Source: Bacteroidota bacterium | GTDB lineage: Bacteria; Bacteroidota; Ignavibacteria; Kapaibacteriales; UBA2268 | NCBI GenBank assembly: GCA_029974985.1 | Contig: JARKQC010000203.1 | Span: 64,458 to 128,457 of the forward strand | Direction: 5' to 3' | Length of the DNA stretch: 64,000 nucleotides | Part shown: positions 8,811 to 18,635 of the stretch, piece after piece | How the letters are laid out: the number at the start of each line of letters is the position of its first letter | Position numbering within the stretch: the stretch's first letter is position 1 | Position numbers and translations under genes: made by a program | Notes under the pieces: generated by a model | Databases searched by the model: none | Seen by the model: only the letters and a program-made list of their open reading frames with translations | What the model was told of the DNA's origin: nothing

Positions 8811-10570
8811 TATTTTATCCCCCTTGGCAATTTTTCAGTATAGCTTGTATGTAATAATTCGTGAGTAATATGACTACCCGGTTTTTCTAAAAACTCATCA
8901 TATAATTTTTTGATATATGGGTTTTCGTGTGATTTTCTTAATTTTTTATTTGAGTCAATAGTATAAAGTGATTGTTGTCTTTGTTTAATTATATCTTTGT
9001 CTAATGGATAAATATATTTTTCTACGTGAGCCAGAGGCTGACCACCACCAGCAACGCAACCACCTGGACAAGCCATAATTTCGATAAGATGATATTGTTT
9101 TTCACCTTTTTTAACTTTTTCAAGAATAGTTTTTGCATTGTTTAAACCATTGGCAACAGCAACGTTTATTGGAGTACCTTTGACATCAATAGTAGCTTCT
9201 TTTAATCCTTCGATTGCTCTTACATTTTTGAACTCGAGGTTTTCGATTTTCTCGCCAGTTACTAATTCATAAGTAGTACGAAGAGCGGCTTCCATAACTC
9301 CACCTGTAGAACCAAAAATATCACCAGCACCAGAAGAAACTCCCATAGGAGTGTCGAATTCATCATCTGGTAAATTTGCAAAATCAACACCATAAGCTTT
9401 TAACATCCAAATAAGTTCGCGAGTTGTAATAACTGCATCTGTATATTGATAACCTTCGGGTGCGATATGCTCGGGCCGTTTAGCTTCAAACTTTTTAGCT
9501 ACGCATGGCATAATACCAACCACGAAAATATCTTTCGGGTCTTTACCAATTTTTTTAGCATAATAAGTTTTAATTAATGTTGAAAGCATTTGCATTGGTG
9601 ACTTACAAGTAGAAACATTTGGTAAAAGCTCGGGATAAAAATGCTCTACGAAATTAATCCAACCGGGTGAGCAAGATGTTATTAGTGGTAAACATTCGCC
9701 AGTTTTTAAACGATTAATAAATTCGTGGCTTTCTTCCATAATAGTTAAATCCGCAGTAAAGTCAGTATCGAATACAGCATCGAAACCTAATCTACGTAAT
9801 GCAGTAACAGTTTTGCCTGTTACATTAACACTATGAGGAATATCCCAGCCCTCGCCAATAGCGGCTCGAATAGCGGGTGCAGTTTGAGCTACTACAAATT
9901 TACTTTCATCTTTTAGAGCTTCCCAAACTTCTTCTGTTTCATTCTTTTCAATAAATGCGGCTGTAGGGCATACATTAATACATTGACCGCATTTAATACA
10001 TACTGATTCGTCCATTGTTTGTAAAAATGCGGGAGTTACTACTGTATCAACACCTCTAAACATTTGACTAAGGTTGTGTACACCTTGAATTTCGGAGCAT
10101 ACACGTACACATCTACGGCATAAGATACATTTTTCTGCATCTCTAATAACCGAAACATTAGAATCATCAATTGGGAATCTTTTTCTTGCACCTTCAAAAA
10201 CTCTATGTCGTACACCGAGTTTATAAGATAAGTTTTGTAATTCACAATTACCATCACGTTCGCAAGTTAAGCAAGAGCGAGGGTGATTATCTAATAATAA
10301 TTCTACTAAATCGCGTCTTGTTTCACGAATTTGTGGTGAGTTTGTAGTAATTACCATACCTTCTTGAAGCGTAGTAGCACAAGCAGGTAAGTAATTTGGA
10401 AAACCTTCTACTTTTACGGAACAAATTCTACAAGAACCCTCAGTTGATAAAAATGGATGATAGCATAATCTTGGCACGTGAGCGCCGATGCTATCAGCGG
10501 CTTGCATAATTGTCTTGCCTTCTTCAACTGTTACATTTATACCATCAATTATTGCATTTATATATTTCAT
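8810..10570 (-). CDS. hydA: [FeFe] hydrogenase catalytic subunit (HydA/HndD type)
   Basis: The 586-residue enzyme shows its cofactor sites in order: N-terminal [2Fe-2S] (Cys36, 47, 50, 64), a His-Cys3 [4Fe-4S] (His96, Cys100, 103, 109), two ferredoxin-type [4Fe-4S] (Cys148/151/154/158 and 191/194/197/201), then the H-cluster domain. The three H-cluster motifs are TSCSPGW (298-304), MPCVAKK (Cys356) and MACPGGC (Cys501, Cys505). It catalyses reversible H2 formation; within a HydABC complex it works with NADH and reduced ferredoxin. The first motif has Ser301 where clostridial hydrogenase CpI has the Cys that binds the cubane, discussed under findings. The short C-terminal iron-hydrogenase small-subunit-like segment is fused. 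The maturases HydE, HydF and HydG are not in the window. Confidence 0.95.
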   Translation of the reverse strand: MKYINAIIDGINVTVEEGKTIMQAADSIGAHVPRLCYHPFLSTEGSCRICSVKVEGFPNYLPACATTLQEGMVITTNSPQIRETRRDLVELLLDNHPRSCLTCERDGNCELQNLSYKLGVRHRVFEGARKRFPIDDSNVSVIRDAEKCILCRRCVRVCSEIQGVHNLSQMFRGVDTVVTPAFLQTMDESVCIKCGQCINVCPTAAFIEKNETEEVWEALKDESKFVVAQTAPAIRAAIGEGWDIPHSVNVTGKTVTALRRLGFDAVFDTDFTADLTIMEESHEFINRLKTGECLPLITSCSPGWINFVEHFYPELLPNVSTCKSPMQMLSTLIKTYYAKKIGKDPKDIFVVGIMPCVAKKFEAKRPEHIAPEGYQYTDAVITTRELIWMLKAYGVDFANLPDDEFDTPMGVSSGAGDIFGSTGGVMEAALRTTYELVTGEKIENLEFKNVRAIEGLKEATIDVKGTPINVAVANGLNNAKTILEKVKKGEKQYHLIEIMACPGGCVAGGGQPLAHVEKYIYPLDKDIIKQRQQSLYTIDSNKKLRKSHENPYIKKLYDEFLEKPGSHITHELLHTSYTEKLPRGIK

Positions 10571-10588
10571 ATTGTATCTTCCTTATCC

Positions 10589-12772
10589 TTATATTTTCTC
10601 AATAGCATCAAATTTACAAGCAATATAGCATTCACCGCATTTAGTACAGTTAAGCTGAACAATTTCGTGAACTTGTTTGCGTGAACCAGTGATGCACATA
10701 ACTGGACATCTTCTTGCACATACAGTACAGCCCGTACATTTTTCTGGGTCTATTCGATAAGTAATTAGTTTCTGGCATTTTTGTGTTGGGCATCTATGTT
10801 CTATGATGTGAGTTTCAAATTCTTCTCTAAAATTAGCAATCATACTTAATACGGGATTTGGTGCTGTTTGACCCAATCCACATAAAGAAGTAGTCTTTAC
10901 TATTCTTCCGAGACGTTCGAGTTTATCAATATCGTCAAGTTCAGCAGTGCCGTCAGTAATTCTTTCGAGAATTTCTAACATTCTGAAAGTTCCTTCGCGA
11001 CAAGGTAAACATTTACCACAAGACTCATCTTTTGTAAATTCGAGGAAGAATTTTGCAGTCTGAACCATACAATCCTTTTCATCAAGAACAATCATACCAC
11101 CCGAACCCATAATCGAGCCAATTGCTTTTAATGTATCATAGTCTATTGGAGTGTCAATTTTGCTTGCGGGAATACAGCCGCCAGACGGTCCACCAGTTTG
11201 AATAGCTTTTAATTCATTATCTTCAAGAATACCGCCACCGATATCATAAACGACTTCTCTTAAAGTAGTACCCATTGGTACCTCTATAAGACCAGTATTT
11301 TTTACTTTGCCTGCTAAAGCAAATACTTTTGTACCTTTGCTTGATTGAGTTCCAATTCTGTTGAACCACTCAGAGCCATAAAGCATAATTGCGGGGATAT
11401 TTGCCCAAGTTTCAACGTTATTGATACAAGTTGGGTGTCCCCATAAGCCAGACAATGATGGATATGGAGGTCTGATTCTTGGTTGTCCTCTTTTGCCTTC
11501 GATTGAATGTATTAAAGCAGTTTCTTCACCGCAAACGAAAGCACCAGCTCCTAATCTAATTTCGAGGTCAAAATTAAAATCAGAACCTAATATATTATTA
11601 CCTAACAAATTAAATTCTTTAGCTTTCTTAATAGCTTTTTCGATTCTTTCGATTGCTAATGGATATTCTGCACGAATATAAAAATAACCTTTCGTAGCCC
11701 CAACCGCATAAGCACCTATTGTCATACCCTCGATAATTGAAAATGGATCGCCTTCTAAAGCACTTCTATCCATAAATGCACCGGGGTCGCCTTCGTCAGC
11801 ATTACAAATTACATATTTAATTGGGTCATTACTTAAAGTAGCAGTATTCCTCCATTTTATACCAGTTGGAAAGCCACCACCACCGCGACCTCTTAAACCA
11901 GATTTTAAAACTTCATCAATTATGAAATTTCTATCACCTTTGTCAAGAACATTTGCTAATGCTTGAAATCCGCCAGAATGGATATAATCAGAAATATTCT
12001 CGGGGTCAATAATACCACAATTACGTAGTGTAATTCTTGATTGTTTATTAAAGAAAGAAACATCACCGTAGAATCTCATATAATCTTCGGTAAGTTGCTC
12101 TGTGTGGATAAGATATTTTTCACATACTTGATTATTTTTAAGATGTGATGTAATTATCTCGTCCATAGCTTCTTCTGTTTCGTAGCGATAAATTACATTT
12201 TCTGGGAACACAATCATTACTGCATGCTTATCATCGTCCTCAAACTTTGATAAACCAATGTTTCCACCGCTTAAAACTCTGATTTCGTCTGAATGAAAGC
12301 CATGATTTATTAATTTATCAATAAATAATTCACGAAGATTTATGTGTCCTTCGCGTTTTTCATAGTTTGTTTCGCAAAAAGTAACAACATGCTGATATAA
12401 TATATCTGTACGTTTATCCAACATTAAACTTGGAACGGGAGTATTGCCAAGAATATGTTTTTGGAAAATTTCAGAAACTTTGTCAGTTGTTACTTTTTGA
12501 TATTTCACTGGAAAGTGATTTGGAGCAAATACTCCAACAATTGGTTCTTGTGAACAGCGCCCAGTACATCCGGTTCTTTTAATTAATATATCGTTTCGTC
12601 CTGAGGCTGCTATAAGTTTTTCGAATTCATTTTTAACTTTTTCCGCTCCGGCAGCATTTTCACACGTTGCCGAACCAACTTGAATAATTATTTTGCCTTG
12701 TGATTTGGCATCGGTTGATGCAAAATCTAAATTATTTCTTAGTTGATTGTAGTTATCAATTACTAATGGCAT
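10589..12772 (-). CDS. hydB: [FeFe] hydrogenase NuoF-like flavin subunit (HydB/HndC type)
   Basis: The 727-residue protein binds NAD(H) and FMN. An N-terminal thioredoxin-like [2Fe-2S] region (Cys37, Cys69, Cys73) is followed by an extra segment at about 140-225 that looks like a second, Cys-poor copy. The NuoF core follows, with the glycine-rich [13 protein letters not shown] loop at 292-304, [10 protein letters not shown] near 325 and [13 protein letters not shown] near 408. Then come the SLBB region, the N3-type [4Fe-4S] (Cys585, 588, 591, 631) and a C-terminal two-cluster ferredoxin (Cys679-689 and 709-719). It oxidises or reduces NAD(H) and passes electrons to the other subunits; the family includes electron-bifurcating enzymes. 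It is the first gene of the operon. Confidence 0.95.
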   Translation of the reverse strand: MPLVIDNYNQLRNNLDFASTDAKSQGKIIIQVGSATCENAAGAEKVKNEFEKLIAASGRNDILIKRTGCTGRCSQEPIVGVFAPNHFPVKYQKVTTDKVSEIFQKHILGNTPVPSLMLDKRTDILYQHVVTFCETNYEKREGHINLRELFIDKLINHGFHSDEIRVLSGGNIGLSKFEDDDKHAVMIVFPENVIYRYETEEAMDEIITSHLKNNQVCEKYLIHTEQLTEDYMRFYGDVSFFNKQSRITLRNCGIIDPENISDYIHSGGFQALANVLDKGDRNFIIDEVLKSGLRGRGGGGFPTGIKWRNTATLSNDPIKYVICNADEGDPGAFMDRSALEGDPFSIIEGMTIGAYAVGATKGYFYIRAEYPLAIERIEKAIKKAKEFNLLGNNILGSDFNFDLEIRLGAGAFVCGEETALIHSIEGKRGQPRIRPPYPSLSGLWGHPTCINNVETWANIPAIMLYGSEWFNRIGTQSSKGTKVFALAGKVKNTGLIEVPMGTTLREVVYDIGGGILEDNELKAIQTGGPSGGCIPASKIDTPIDYDTLKAIGSIMGSGGMIVLDEKDCMVQTAKFFLEFTKDESCGKCLPCREGTFRMLEILERITDGTAELDDIDKLERLGRIVKTTSLCGLGQTAPNPVLSMIANFREEFETHIIEHRCPTQKCQKLITYRIDPEKCTGCTVCARRCPVMCITGSRKQVHEIVQLNCTKCGECYIACKFDAIEKI

Positions 12773-12853
12773 ATTTTTTCGCCCCTTTTCTATATTTTAT
12801 TATTAACATAAGAATAAATGTTATTTTTCTCACATATTCTTACAAATTCTTTA

Positions 12854-12885
12854 CAAAAATAAGAAGAAATTAACAATTAGCCAAA
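12854..12885 (-). promoter_or_regulatory. Bacteroidota-type promoter of the hydrogenase operon
   Basis: On the minus strand TTTG (12885-12882), a 20 nt spacer and TATTTTTG (12861-12854) match the -33/-7 promoter pattern of Bacteroidota-type primary sigma factor. Initiation would fall near 12847, about 75 nt before the hydB start at 12772. The match is by eye and no start site has been measured. Confidence 0.6.
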
Positions 12886-13182
12886 TAATATGTTACAAAA
12901 TTTTAATTTAAAGGTAATATTTGTGTTATATATGATAATATGTATATTTTTATATGTATCCTTTATTTCTAATTATTGTATTATAAATTATTAAAACATA
13001 TTATTAAATATTCTATATAAAAATTCTTTGTAATTTAATTCAAATCAATTAACAAAAATTAATTATTATAAAAAAATGAAAAAAAAGCATTTTTTTTGTA
13101 CTTTTGTGAGACAAAATCAAATCTAATGTGTTACTATATTATATAAGATACATTTTATTTTAAACTAATTTGAGGAGAAATA
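12886..13182. other. AT-rich intergenic region between hydB and the CotH protein gene
   Basis: The whole gap between the divergent genes is 410 bp. Besides the hydrogenase promoter, the only recognisable element is TACTTTTG at 13099-13106, which fits a plus-strand -7 box about 76 nt before the ATG at 13183. No good TTTG is found at -33. No ORF, hairpin or RNA gene stands out in the remainder. Confidence 0.4.
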
Positions 13183-16100
13183 ATGCAAAAGTACATTTTG
13201 TTATTTATTCTAATTTTGAATTATGGTTATGCGATTTCACAAATTGCGATTAATGAAGCAAGTTCTGCTAATTCAAGTGTAATAGTTGATGAAGATAACG
13301 ACAGCCCTGATTGGATTGAACTTTATAACACAAGTGATAAAGACCAAAATTTAAAATCTTGGCGTATTGGTGATAAAAAAACATTCGAAAAAGCTTGGGA
13401 ATTACCAGATGTTACTATTAAATCAAAAGATCGCTTAATTATTTATGCAAGTGATAAAAATTATTATAATTCTGGTAAAATTATTATGAGAGCCTCAGGA
13501 ATTGGGATATTTCCTCATGCTTTTCATGATAGTTACAGATTTGAATATGTGGAGTTAACGGGTGATTTCGACCTATCTGTTAGAGTGCATAGCCTTTCTA
13601 ACATTGAATTATTTGCTAGTGTTGGTTTAATTATTAGAGAAGATTTAACTAATACAAATAGGTTTATGGGAGTTTTGGCACAAAACGAGGAAAGAAATCG
13701 TAATGAATTTCTCTGGCGAGAAGAATTTGGCAAATATCCCGTTAGAAGATATTCAGAAATTGAAATGATTTATCCAGATGTAGTTCTGCAAGTTTCACGC
13801 CACGGTGATAGTCTTATCGCCGGAATTTATGATTACGAAGGTTATTGCCTTGATTACGAGGTAAAAATTTGGAAAGATTTTCCAGATACCGTATATGCTG
13901 GATTAGCATTATCGAGTAATAGTCAGCAACTTTTAGCAAAGGCATCGTTTTCAACTTTGAAAATAAACGATGAATTACAAGATTTTAGCATTCTAAAAGG
14001 GATGGATTTTGATTTAGACTTACCGGGCAAATCATATTTTTCAAACGAAATACATACAAGTTTTAAATTATCACGCTCAGGAGAAAAAATAACACTATGG
14101 AATGATAAAGCTGTATTGGTTGATCAATTAGAAATTCCCAAAATGTACGTAGATATGTCCTATGGTAGATTCCCCGATGGAAGCGATAATTTGACATATT
14201 TCTTTCCTCCAACACCCGAAAAAGAAAATGCTAATAGTAAAAATGGTCTGTTGAATGAACCCAAATATTCACTTGAATCTGGTTTTTATCAAAAACCTAT
14301 TGAAATAATTATTAATAATGATAATATAAATTCTAAAATTTATTATACTATTGATGGCTCTGAACCAACTATACACTCAAAATTATATAATGGCGAGACA
14401 TTGCATTTTGATTCAACGACAGTTCTAAAATCTCGTGCCTTTTTAGATAATTATATACCGAGTGAAATTGTTACAGCAACATATTTTATAAACGAACCCG
14501 ATGCGGGATTGCCAACTCTGTCGTTTACTTCTGATGAAAAATACTTTTTTGATGATAGTTTAGGTTTGTTTAAAAAACCGCATTATGGTTGGGAACATCC
14601 CGTTTCGATAGAATATTTTATAGCAAATAGAGAAAGAGCAATTACAAATAGAATGGGAGTCAAAACTCACGGCCACGGCGGAGCGCTTGGTGAACAAACT
14701 TCTTTAAGATTTGTATCTAAATCGAGATATGGTGAAAGTGAATTAAAATATCCATTTTTCGGAGCTAATGGTTTAAAAACTTATGATAAATTAATTATTA
14801 GAAATTCTGGACAAGATTGGGACGCTGCATTTCTACGCGATGCTTTTGTAAGTATTATCGGTAATTATGTTGATAATGTATTTGGTACCCAGTATCAACC
14901 CGTAATGACATATCTAAATGGTAAATTTTGGGGTATGTATAATCTCAGAGAGCGTTTTGACGATGATTTTCTCGCTGAAAAATACAAAATTTCTACTGCC
15001 AGCATTAGCATAATGGAGCCTCTTTATAGAATAATGGAGGGAAGCTCGCGTACTTATAGAGATTTAGTAGATAATATTTTTAAAATGGAAGATGAAGAAG
15101 TTTACGCGGCTATTGATAAAGTAATTGATATTGATAATTTGGTGGATTTATCGGCTATCAAATATTGGGCTAATAATTCTGATTGGGAAAAGACTAATTA
15201 TAAATTCTGGCGCTCAAGCGAACTCGATAATAAATGGAGATGGATACTAATGGATTATGATTTATCATTAAATCATGATTATACAAATGATTATACAGTA
15301 AATTTATTTAAACCCGCAATGGATAGCGGAAAAGCAAATCCATTAGAATTTCATTTTGAAAATATTTTATTCAATGCTTTCAGAAGTGAAATATTTTTAA
15401 ATAAATTTTTAAATAGAACTTGCGATTTACTAAACTCTACTTTAACGAGTGAATTTTTAAGTCCAATACTTGATAGTTTAGTTGAAAATATCGAACAAGC
15501 AATAAATTATCAGAAAGAAAGATGGTTAGGCTCGATGAATAAAAATATAATGCATTATAATTTGATGCGTGATTTCTTTAAAGAGCGACCATATTATTAC
15601 AGAGAACAATTATTGGAATTTTTTAAATTAAAAGGTATTTCTACAATTACATTAAAATCAAATGTTGATAGTGCTTGTAGTTTTACGCTTAATTCTATAA
15701 AAAAATTACCAATAGATTGGTCGGGATATTATTTTAACGAAATTCCAATATTAGTAACTGTTCAGCCTAATTCTGGATTTGAATTCAAACATTGGGCAAT
15801 AGGCGATTCCGTTATTTCGGAAGATTTAAGTTTATCAATATCACTTAATGATTCTACCCAATTAATTGCTGTTTTTGAGAAAAATGAAGAGGAAGAAGAG
15901 GAGACAAATAATAGTATAGTAATAAATGAAATTATGTATAAAGCCGCAAAAGATCGAGATACAGATGATTGGATTGAATTGTTAAATGCCAGTGATGAAG
16001 ATATTGATTTGAGTAATTGGGTATTAAAAGATGACGACGATTCGCATAGTTTTATCATACCCGAAGGAACTATGATAAATCAAGGTGAATATTTAGTATT

Positions 16101-16680
16101 AGTAGTTAGCAGCGAGCAATTTTCTCAATTTCATAGTGATATAGAGAATTTTATTGGGGAAATAAATTATGGTTTTGGAAAAAGTGATGAGGTTAGATTG
16201 TTCGATAACAAAGGCAAACTCATTGATTCGGTTTCTTATACTAATGTTGCGCCATGGTATCCCGAAGCTGATGGCAAGGGACCATCATTAGAGCTTATTA
16301 GTCCAGATCTCGATAATTCTCTGCCCTCATCGTGGAGAGTATCATCTATTAAAGGCGGTACACCGGGCAGACCAAATAGTACAACGAGTGTTAAATCGCA
16401 TTTGATGAATAATTTTATCCGTATATATCCAAATCCAACAATAGCTTATGCTAATATACATTTTGATATTAATTATGATAGTAATATAAATATAAAAATC
16501 GTTGATATATTTGGAAATGTTGTTCGCGAAATCACAAATTCATTTTATAATGCTGGTAATTATTCAAGCTATTGGGATGGAAAAAATAATCAAGGCATAA
16601 AAATGCAATCGGGGCTATATTATGTTGTAATTTATACTGATAAAAGTGTAATTACGGAAAAATTGATGTGGCACGAATAA
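13183..16680 (+). CDS. Large secreted CotH/lamin-tail protein with T9SS sorting domain
   Basis: The 1165-residue exported protein has a signal peptide (about 1-19). A lamin-tail domain (about 20-90) is followed by a beta-rich, DUF1349-like segment (about 105-255), a chitobiase/hexosaminidase C-terminal-like domain (about 357-425, YYTIDGSEPT), and a CotH kinase-like domain (about 480-800, with KTHGHGG near 492, WGMYNLRERFDDDF near 585, and WRWILMDYDLSL near 685). A second lamin-tail domain lies at about 909-1025, and a T9SS C-terminal sorting domain starts at IRIYPNP near 1079. A run of Glu residues near 903-908 links the parts. CotH domains are atypical protein kinases that phosphorylate spore coat proteins in Bacillus; in FCB bacteria they occur on secreted proteins of unknown target. 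An RBS-like GAGGAGA precedes the ATG. Confidence 0.85.
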   Translation: MQKYILLFILILNYGYAISQIAINEASSANSSVIVDEDNDSPDWIELYNTSDKDQNLKSWRIGDKKTFEKAWELPDVTIKSKDRLIIYASDKNYYNSGKIIMRASGIGIFPHAFHDSYRFEYVELTGDFDLSVRVHSLSNIELFASVGLIIREDLTNTNRFMGVLAQNEERNRNEFLWREEFGKYPVRRYSEIEMIYPDVVLQVSRHGDSLIAGIYDYEGYCLDYEVKIWKDFPDTVYAGLALSSNSQQLLAKASFSTLKINDELQDFSILKGMDFDLDLPGKSYFSNEIHTSFKLSRSGEKITLWNDKAVLVDQLEIPKMYVDMSYGRFPDGSDNLTYFFPPTPEKENANSKNGLLNEPKYSLESGFYQKPIEIIINNDNINSKIYYTIDGSEPTIHSKLYNGETLHFDSTTVLKSRAFLDNYIPSEIVTATYFINEPDAGLPTLSFTSDEKYFFDDSLGLFKKPHYGWEHPVSIEYFIANRERAITNRMGVKTHGHGGALGEQTSLRFVSKSRYGESELKYPFFGANGLKTYDKLIIRNSGQDWDAAFLRDAFVSIIGNYVDNVFGTQYQPVMTYLNGKFWGMYNLRERFDDDFLAEKYKISTASISIMEPLYRIMEGSSRTYRDLVDNIFKMEDEEVYAAIDKVIDIDNLVDLSAIKYWANNSDWEKTNYKFWRSSELDNKWRWILMDYDLSLNHDYTNDYTVNLFKPAMDSGKANPLEFHFENILFNAFRSEIFLNKFLNRTCDLLNSTLTSEFLSPILDSLVENIEQAINYQKERWLGSMNKNIMHYNLMRDFFKERPYYYREQLLEFFKLKGISTITLKSNVDSACSFTLNSIKKLPIDWSGYYFNEIPILVTVQPNSGFEFKHWAIGDSVISEDLSLSISLNDSTQLIAVFEKNEEEEEETNNSIVINEIMYKAAKDRDTDDWIELLNASDEDIDLSNWVLKDDDDSHSFIIPEGTMINQGEYLVLVVSSEQFSQFHSDIENFIGEINYGFGKSDEVRLFDNKGKLIDSVSYTNVAPWYPEADGKGPSLELISPDLDNSLPSSWRVSSIKGGTPGRPNSTTSVKSHLMNNFIRIYPNPTIAYANIHFDINYDSNINIKIVDIFGNVVREITNSFYNAGNYSSYWDGKNNQGIKMQSGLYYVVIYTDKSVITEKLMWHE

Positions 16681-16739
16681 ATCATCATCGTTAAAATTTA
16701 ATATTCTGAGTTTTAACTAAAATGCAATTTCTTATAGTT

Positions 16740-16778
16740 GCCCTACACCAGCGAAAGTGTAGGGCATCTTTTTATTTT
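16740..16778 (+). terminator. Rho-independent terminator after the CotH protein gene
   Basis: GCCCTACAC at 16740-16748 pairs with GTGTAGGGC at 16757-16765 (9 bp, GC-rich for this genome, 8 nt loop), followed by a T-rich tract through 16778. It lies 60 bp after the stop at 16680. Confidence 0.85.
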
Positions 16779-17152
16779 CGACAAGCAAAAATGTTATGAA
16801 TTTGAAATATGACAAATTTTGCAATTATTACTAAATGTTAATAAATGGGTAAAATTTGTGATTTTTTCTATAAAAATATAGATAATTCTATCTCATTTTA
16901 AACATTTTTTATTTATTTTATTAATTAATTTATTATAGTTGTAAATCTTTGGTATAATTAAAGGTAAGCCTTTATTTAGTATAAATAAACGATTAATAAA
17001 AAATAATAATATGAAATTTTATATAAAAAATAAAAAAATATCTCATTTTTTGATATGTTTTTTGTTTTAGATTGTCTTAAATAATAGTAACTGCAAATTT
17101 GAAAAAAGTTTTTTTGAATTTGTTAATTGTAATTTTTTTATGGGGAAAGATT
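16779..17152. other. AT-rich intergenic region before the Asp-box protein gene
   Basis: About 370 bp of AT-rich DNA. An in-frame TTG at 17099 could extend the next gene upstream by 18 residues. I see no convincing -33/-7 pair, RNA gene or other coding frame. A small inverted repeat (ATATC near 17040, GATAT near 17052) is within chance expectation. Confidence 0.35.
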
Positions 17153-18550
17153 ATGAGATATTATTGTACAATTTTCTTTGCAATATTTTCTTTGCAATTT
17201 TTATATACTTATTCTAATGAATACCAAAACCCAGACGGTGGTAAATGGATTACTATTGATTCTGTTCCAGTGCCAGAGAATACTTTAGTTAGTGGTAATA
17301 GCCCATCATATTTCTTTGGTTTAGCAAGTTATGATTCACTAAATATAGTTATGGCTTATGGAGATTTTATGAGTGGTGCTTCTTATTATATTATAAGGAA
17401 AACAAGTGATGGTGGTGAAACGTGGTTTGATATTCACGAAGATATTAGCGAACCAAAATATGCAAATAGGAGATATTTGTTTTATCCTAAGAAAGATCTT
17501 ATTATAGTGGGTTGCGATTCGGGCTATGTTTTGCGTTCTACTGATGACGGCAACAATTGGACATATTCTAAAATAACAACTACTCTTAAAGATCACGAGA
17601 ATCAACTAAATTTTATGTGGATGAAAGGTAATATTGCAATTATGTCATATTCTGGTTCAGGAAATACGTTTATAAGTAGAGATGGAGGTGAGAATTGGGA
17701 AAGTTTATTTGCTAACAATAAAGCCCCTAATGGTATATTTCCTGGAAATTTCAGTATCTTAGATGATAATACGATAATAATGAACGGTGTTGTGAAGGTT
17801 GATAAAGATAAATATAATTATTATTTTAAATCAACTAATGCAGGTAAGAATTGGTCATTAATTAGCGATGAATTTAATTTAGATATTCCACCCAGTCACT
17901 TAAAATCTAAATTCTTAAATGAATATATAGGATATAGCCGTGAAAATGAAGTGATTGTAAAAGGCAACGGGGGTGATATAAAAGATACTTCGCTAACAAC
18001 ATTCTATAAGACAACAGACGGAGGTAAATCTTGGAATATTTTTGCAGAATTTATAGTGCCTGGTCAAATTGGATATAGTCAGTTCATAGTGTACGATGAA
18101 CTGAACTTTTTTACACAAAAAATTGAATATGGCTACGCTTACACAAGTAACGGAGGCGATACTTGGGAAACAAGTGAATACTTTATATACAACGGTACTT
18201 ATGAATACGGAATGTCATTTACTGAACCAATATTTTTAACGCCTAATACTATAGTAAAAACAAGCGGACCTAAATTATTAAAATATGTTGGCAATAGCAC
18301 ATCAGTAAATGAAAGCAAATCGCAAAGTTTTTCCATTTATCCCAATCCCGCAGGTGATTTTATCAATATTTCTATAGATAGCGCTGAAGGATTACTTGCT
18401 CGCGAGGTTCAAATACTCGATTTATTAGGGCTTGTAGTCTCAAAAACCGAACTAACAGACGGCAATAAAAGAATAGATATTTCCGATTTACCACGAGGCA
18501 CTTATTTTATAAAAGTAGGAGATAAGTTAGGACGATTTGTGAAAATGTAG
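17153..18550 (+). CDS. Secreted Asp-box (BNR) beta-propeller protein with T9SS sorting domain
   Basis: From the ATG at 17153 the protein is 465 residues, with a signal peptide (MRYYC... to about residue 22) and a GGGGAAAG ribosome-binding site 8-11 nt upstream. A TTG at 17099 would add 18 residues and a second hydrophobic stretch, so the ATG is preferred, although this genome does use TTG. Six Asp-box turns (S/T-x-DGG-x-x-W variants: SDGGETW, TDDGNNW, RDGGENW, TNAGKNW, TDGGKSW, SNGGDTW) indicate a BNR/sialidase-like propeller, as in Ycf48-like proteins. A C-terminal T9SS type A sorting domain starts at FSIYPNP near residue 395. No catalytic sialidase residues are recognised, so an enzymatic role is not supported. 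Confidence 0.82.
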   Translation: MRYYCTIFFAIFSLQFLYTYSNEYQNPDGGKWITIDSVPVPENTLVSGNSPSYFFGLASYDSLNIVMAYGDFMSGASYYIIRKTSDGGETWFDIHEDISEPKYANRRYLFYPKKDLIIVGCDSGYVLRSTDDGNNWTYSKITTTLKDHENQLNFMWMKGNIAIMSYSGSGNTFISRDGGENWESLFANNKAPNGIFPGNFSILDDNTIIMNGVVKVDKDKYNYYFKSTNAGKNWSLISDEFNLDIPPSHLKSKFLNEYIGYSRENEVIVKGNGGDIKDTSLTTFYKTTDGGKSWNIFAEFIVPGQIGYSQFIVYDELNFFTQKIEYGYAYTSNGGDTWETSEYFIYNGTYEYGMSFTEPIFLTPNTIVKTSGPKLLKYVGNSTSVNESKSQSFSIYPNPAGDFINISIDSAEGLLAREVQILDLLGLVVSKTELTDGNKRIDISDLPRGTYFIKVGDKLGRFVKM

Positions 18551-18556
18551 TGTCTT

Positions 18557-18596
18557 AAGATGTCCAACGCCTTCAAGTCGTTGGACATCTTTTTTC
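18557..18596 (+). terminator. Strong rho-independent terminator after the Asp-box protein gene
   Basis: AAGATGTCCAACG at 18557-18569 pairs with CGTTGGACATCTT at 18579-18591 (13 bp, 9 nt loop), running into a T tract. It begins 7 bp after the stop codon. Confidence 0.9.
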
Positions 18597-18604
18597 TATT
18601 AACG

Positions 18605-18615
18605 GTAGGATAGAT
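18605..18615. repeat. Short dispersed element GTAGGATAGAT (copy 1)
   Basis: The 11-mer GTAGGATAGAT recurs intergenically at 42075-42085, each time followed by a pyrimidine-rich ATTCTTG or GTTTTATC stretch. It probably marks remnants of one dispersed intergenic repeat. Two copies in 64 kb of AT-rich DNA are suggestive only. Confidence 0.3.
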
Positions 18616-18635
18616 ATTCTTGTTTGTCGTTTTCA

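Noticed and set aside
17030-17100. A plus-strand promoter before the Asp-box gene.
   Set aside because: The sequence is too AT-rich; no TTTG/TAnnTTTG pair with suitable spacing was found.
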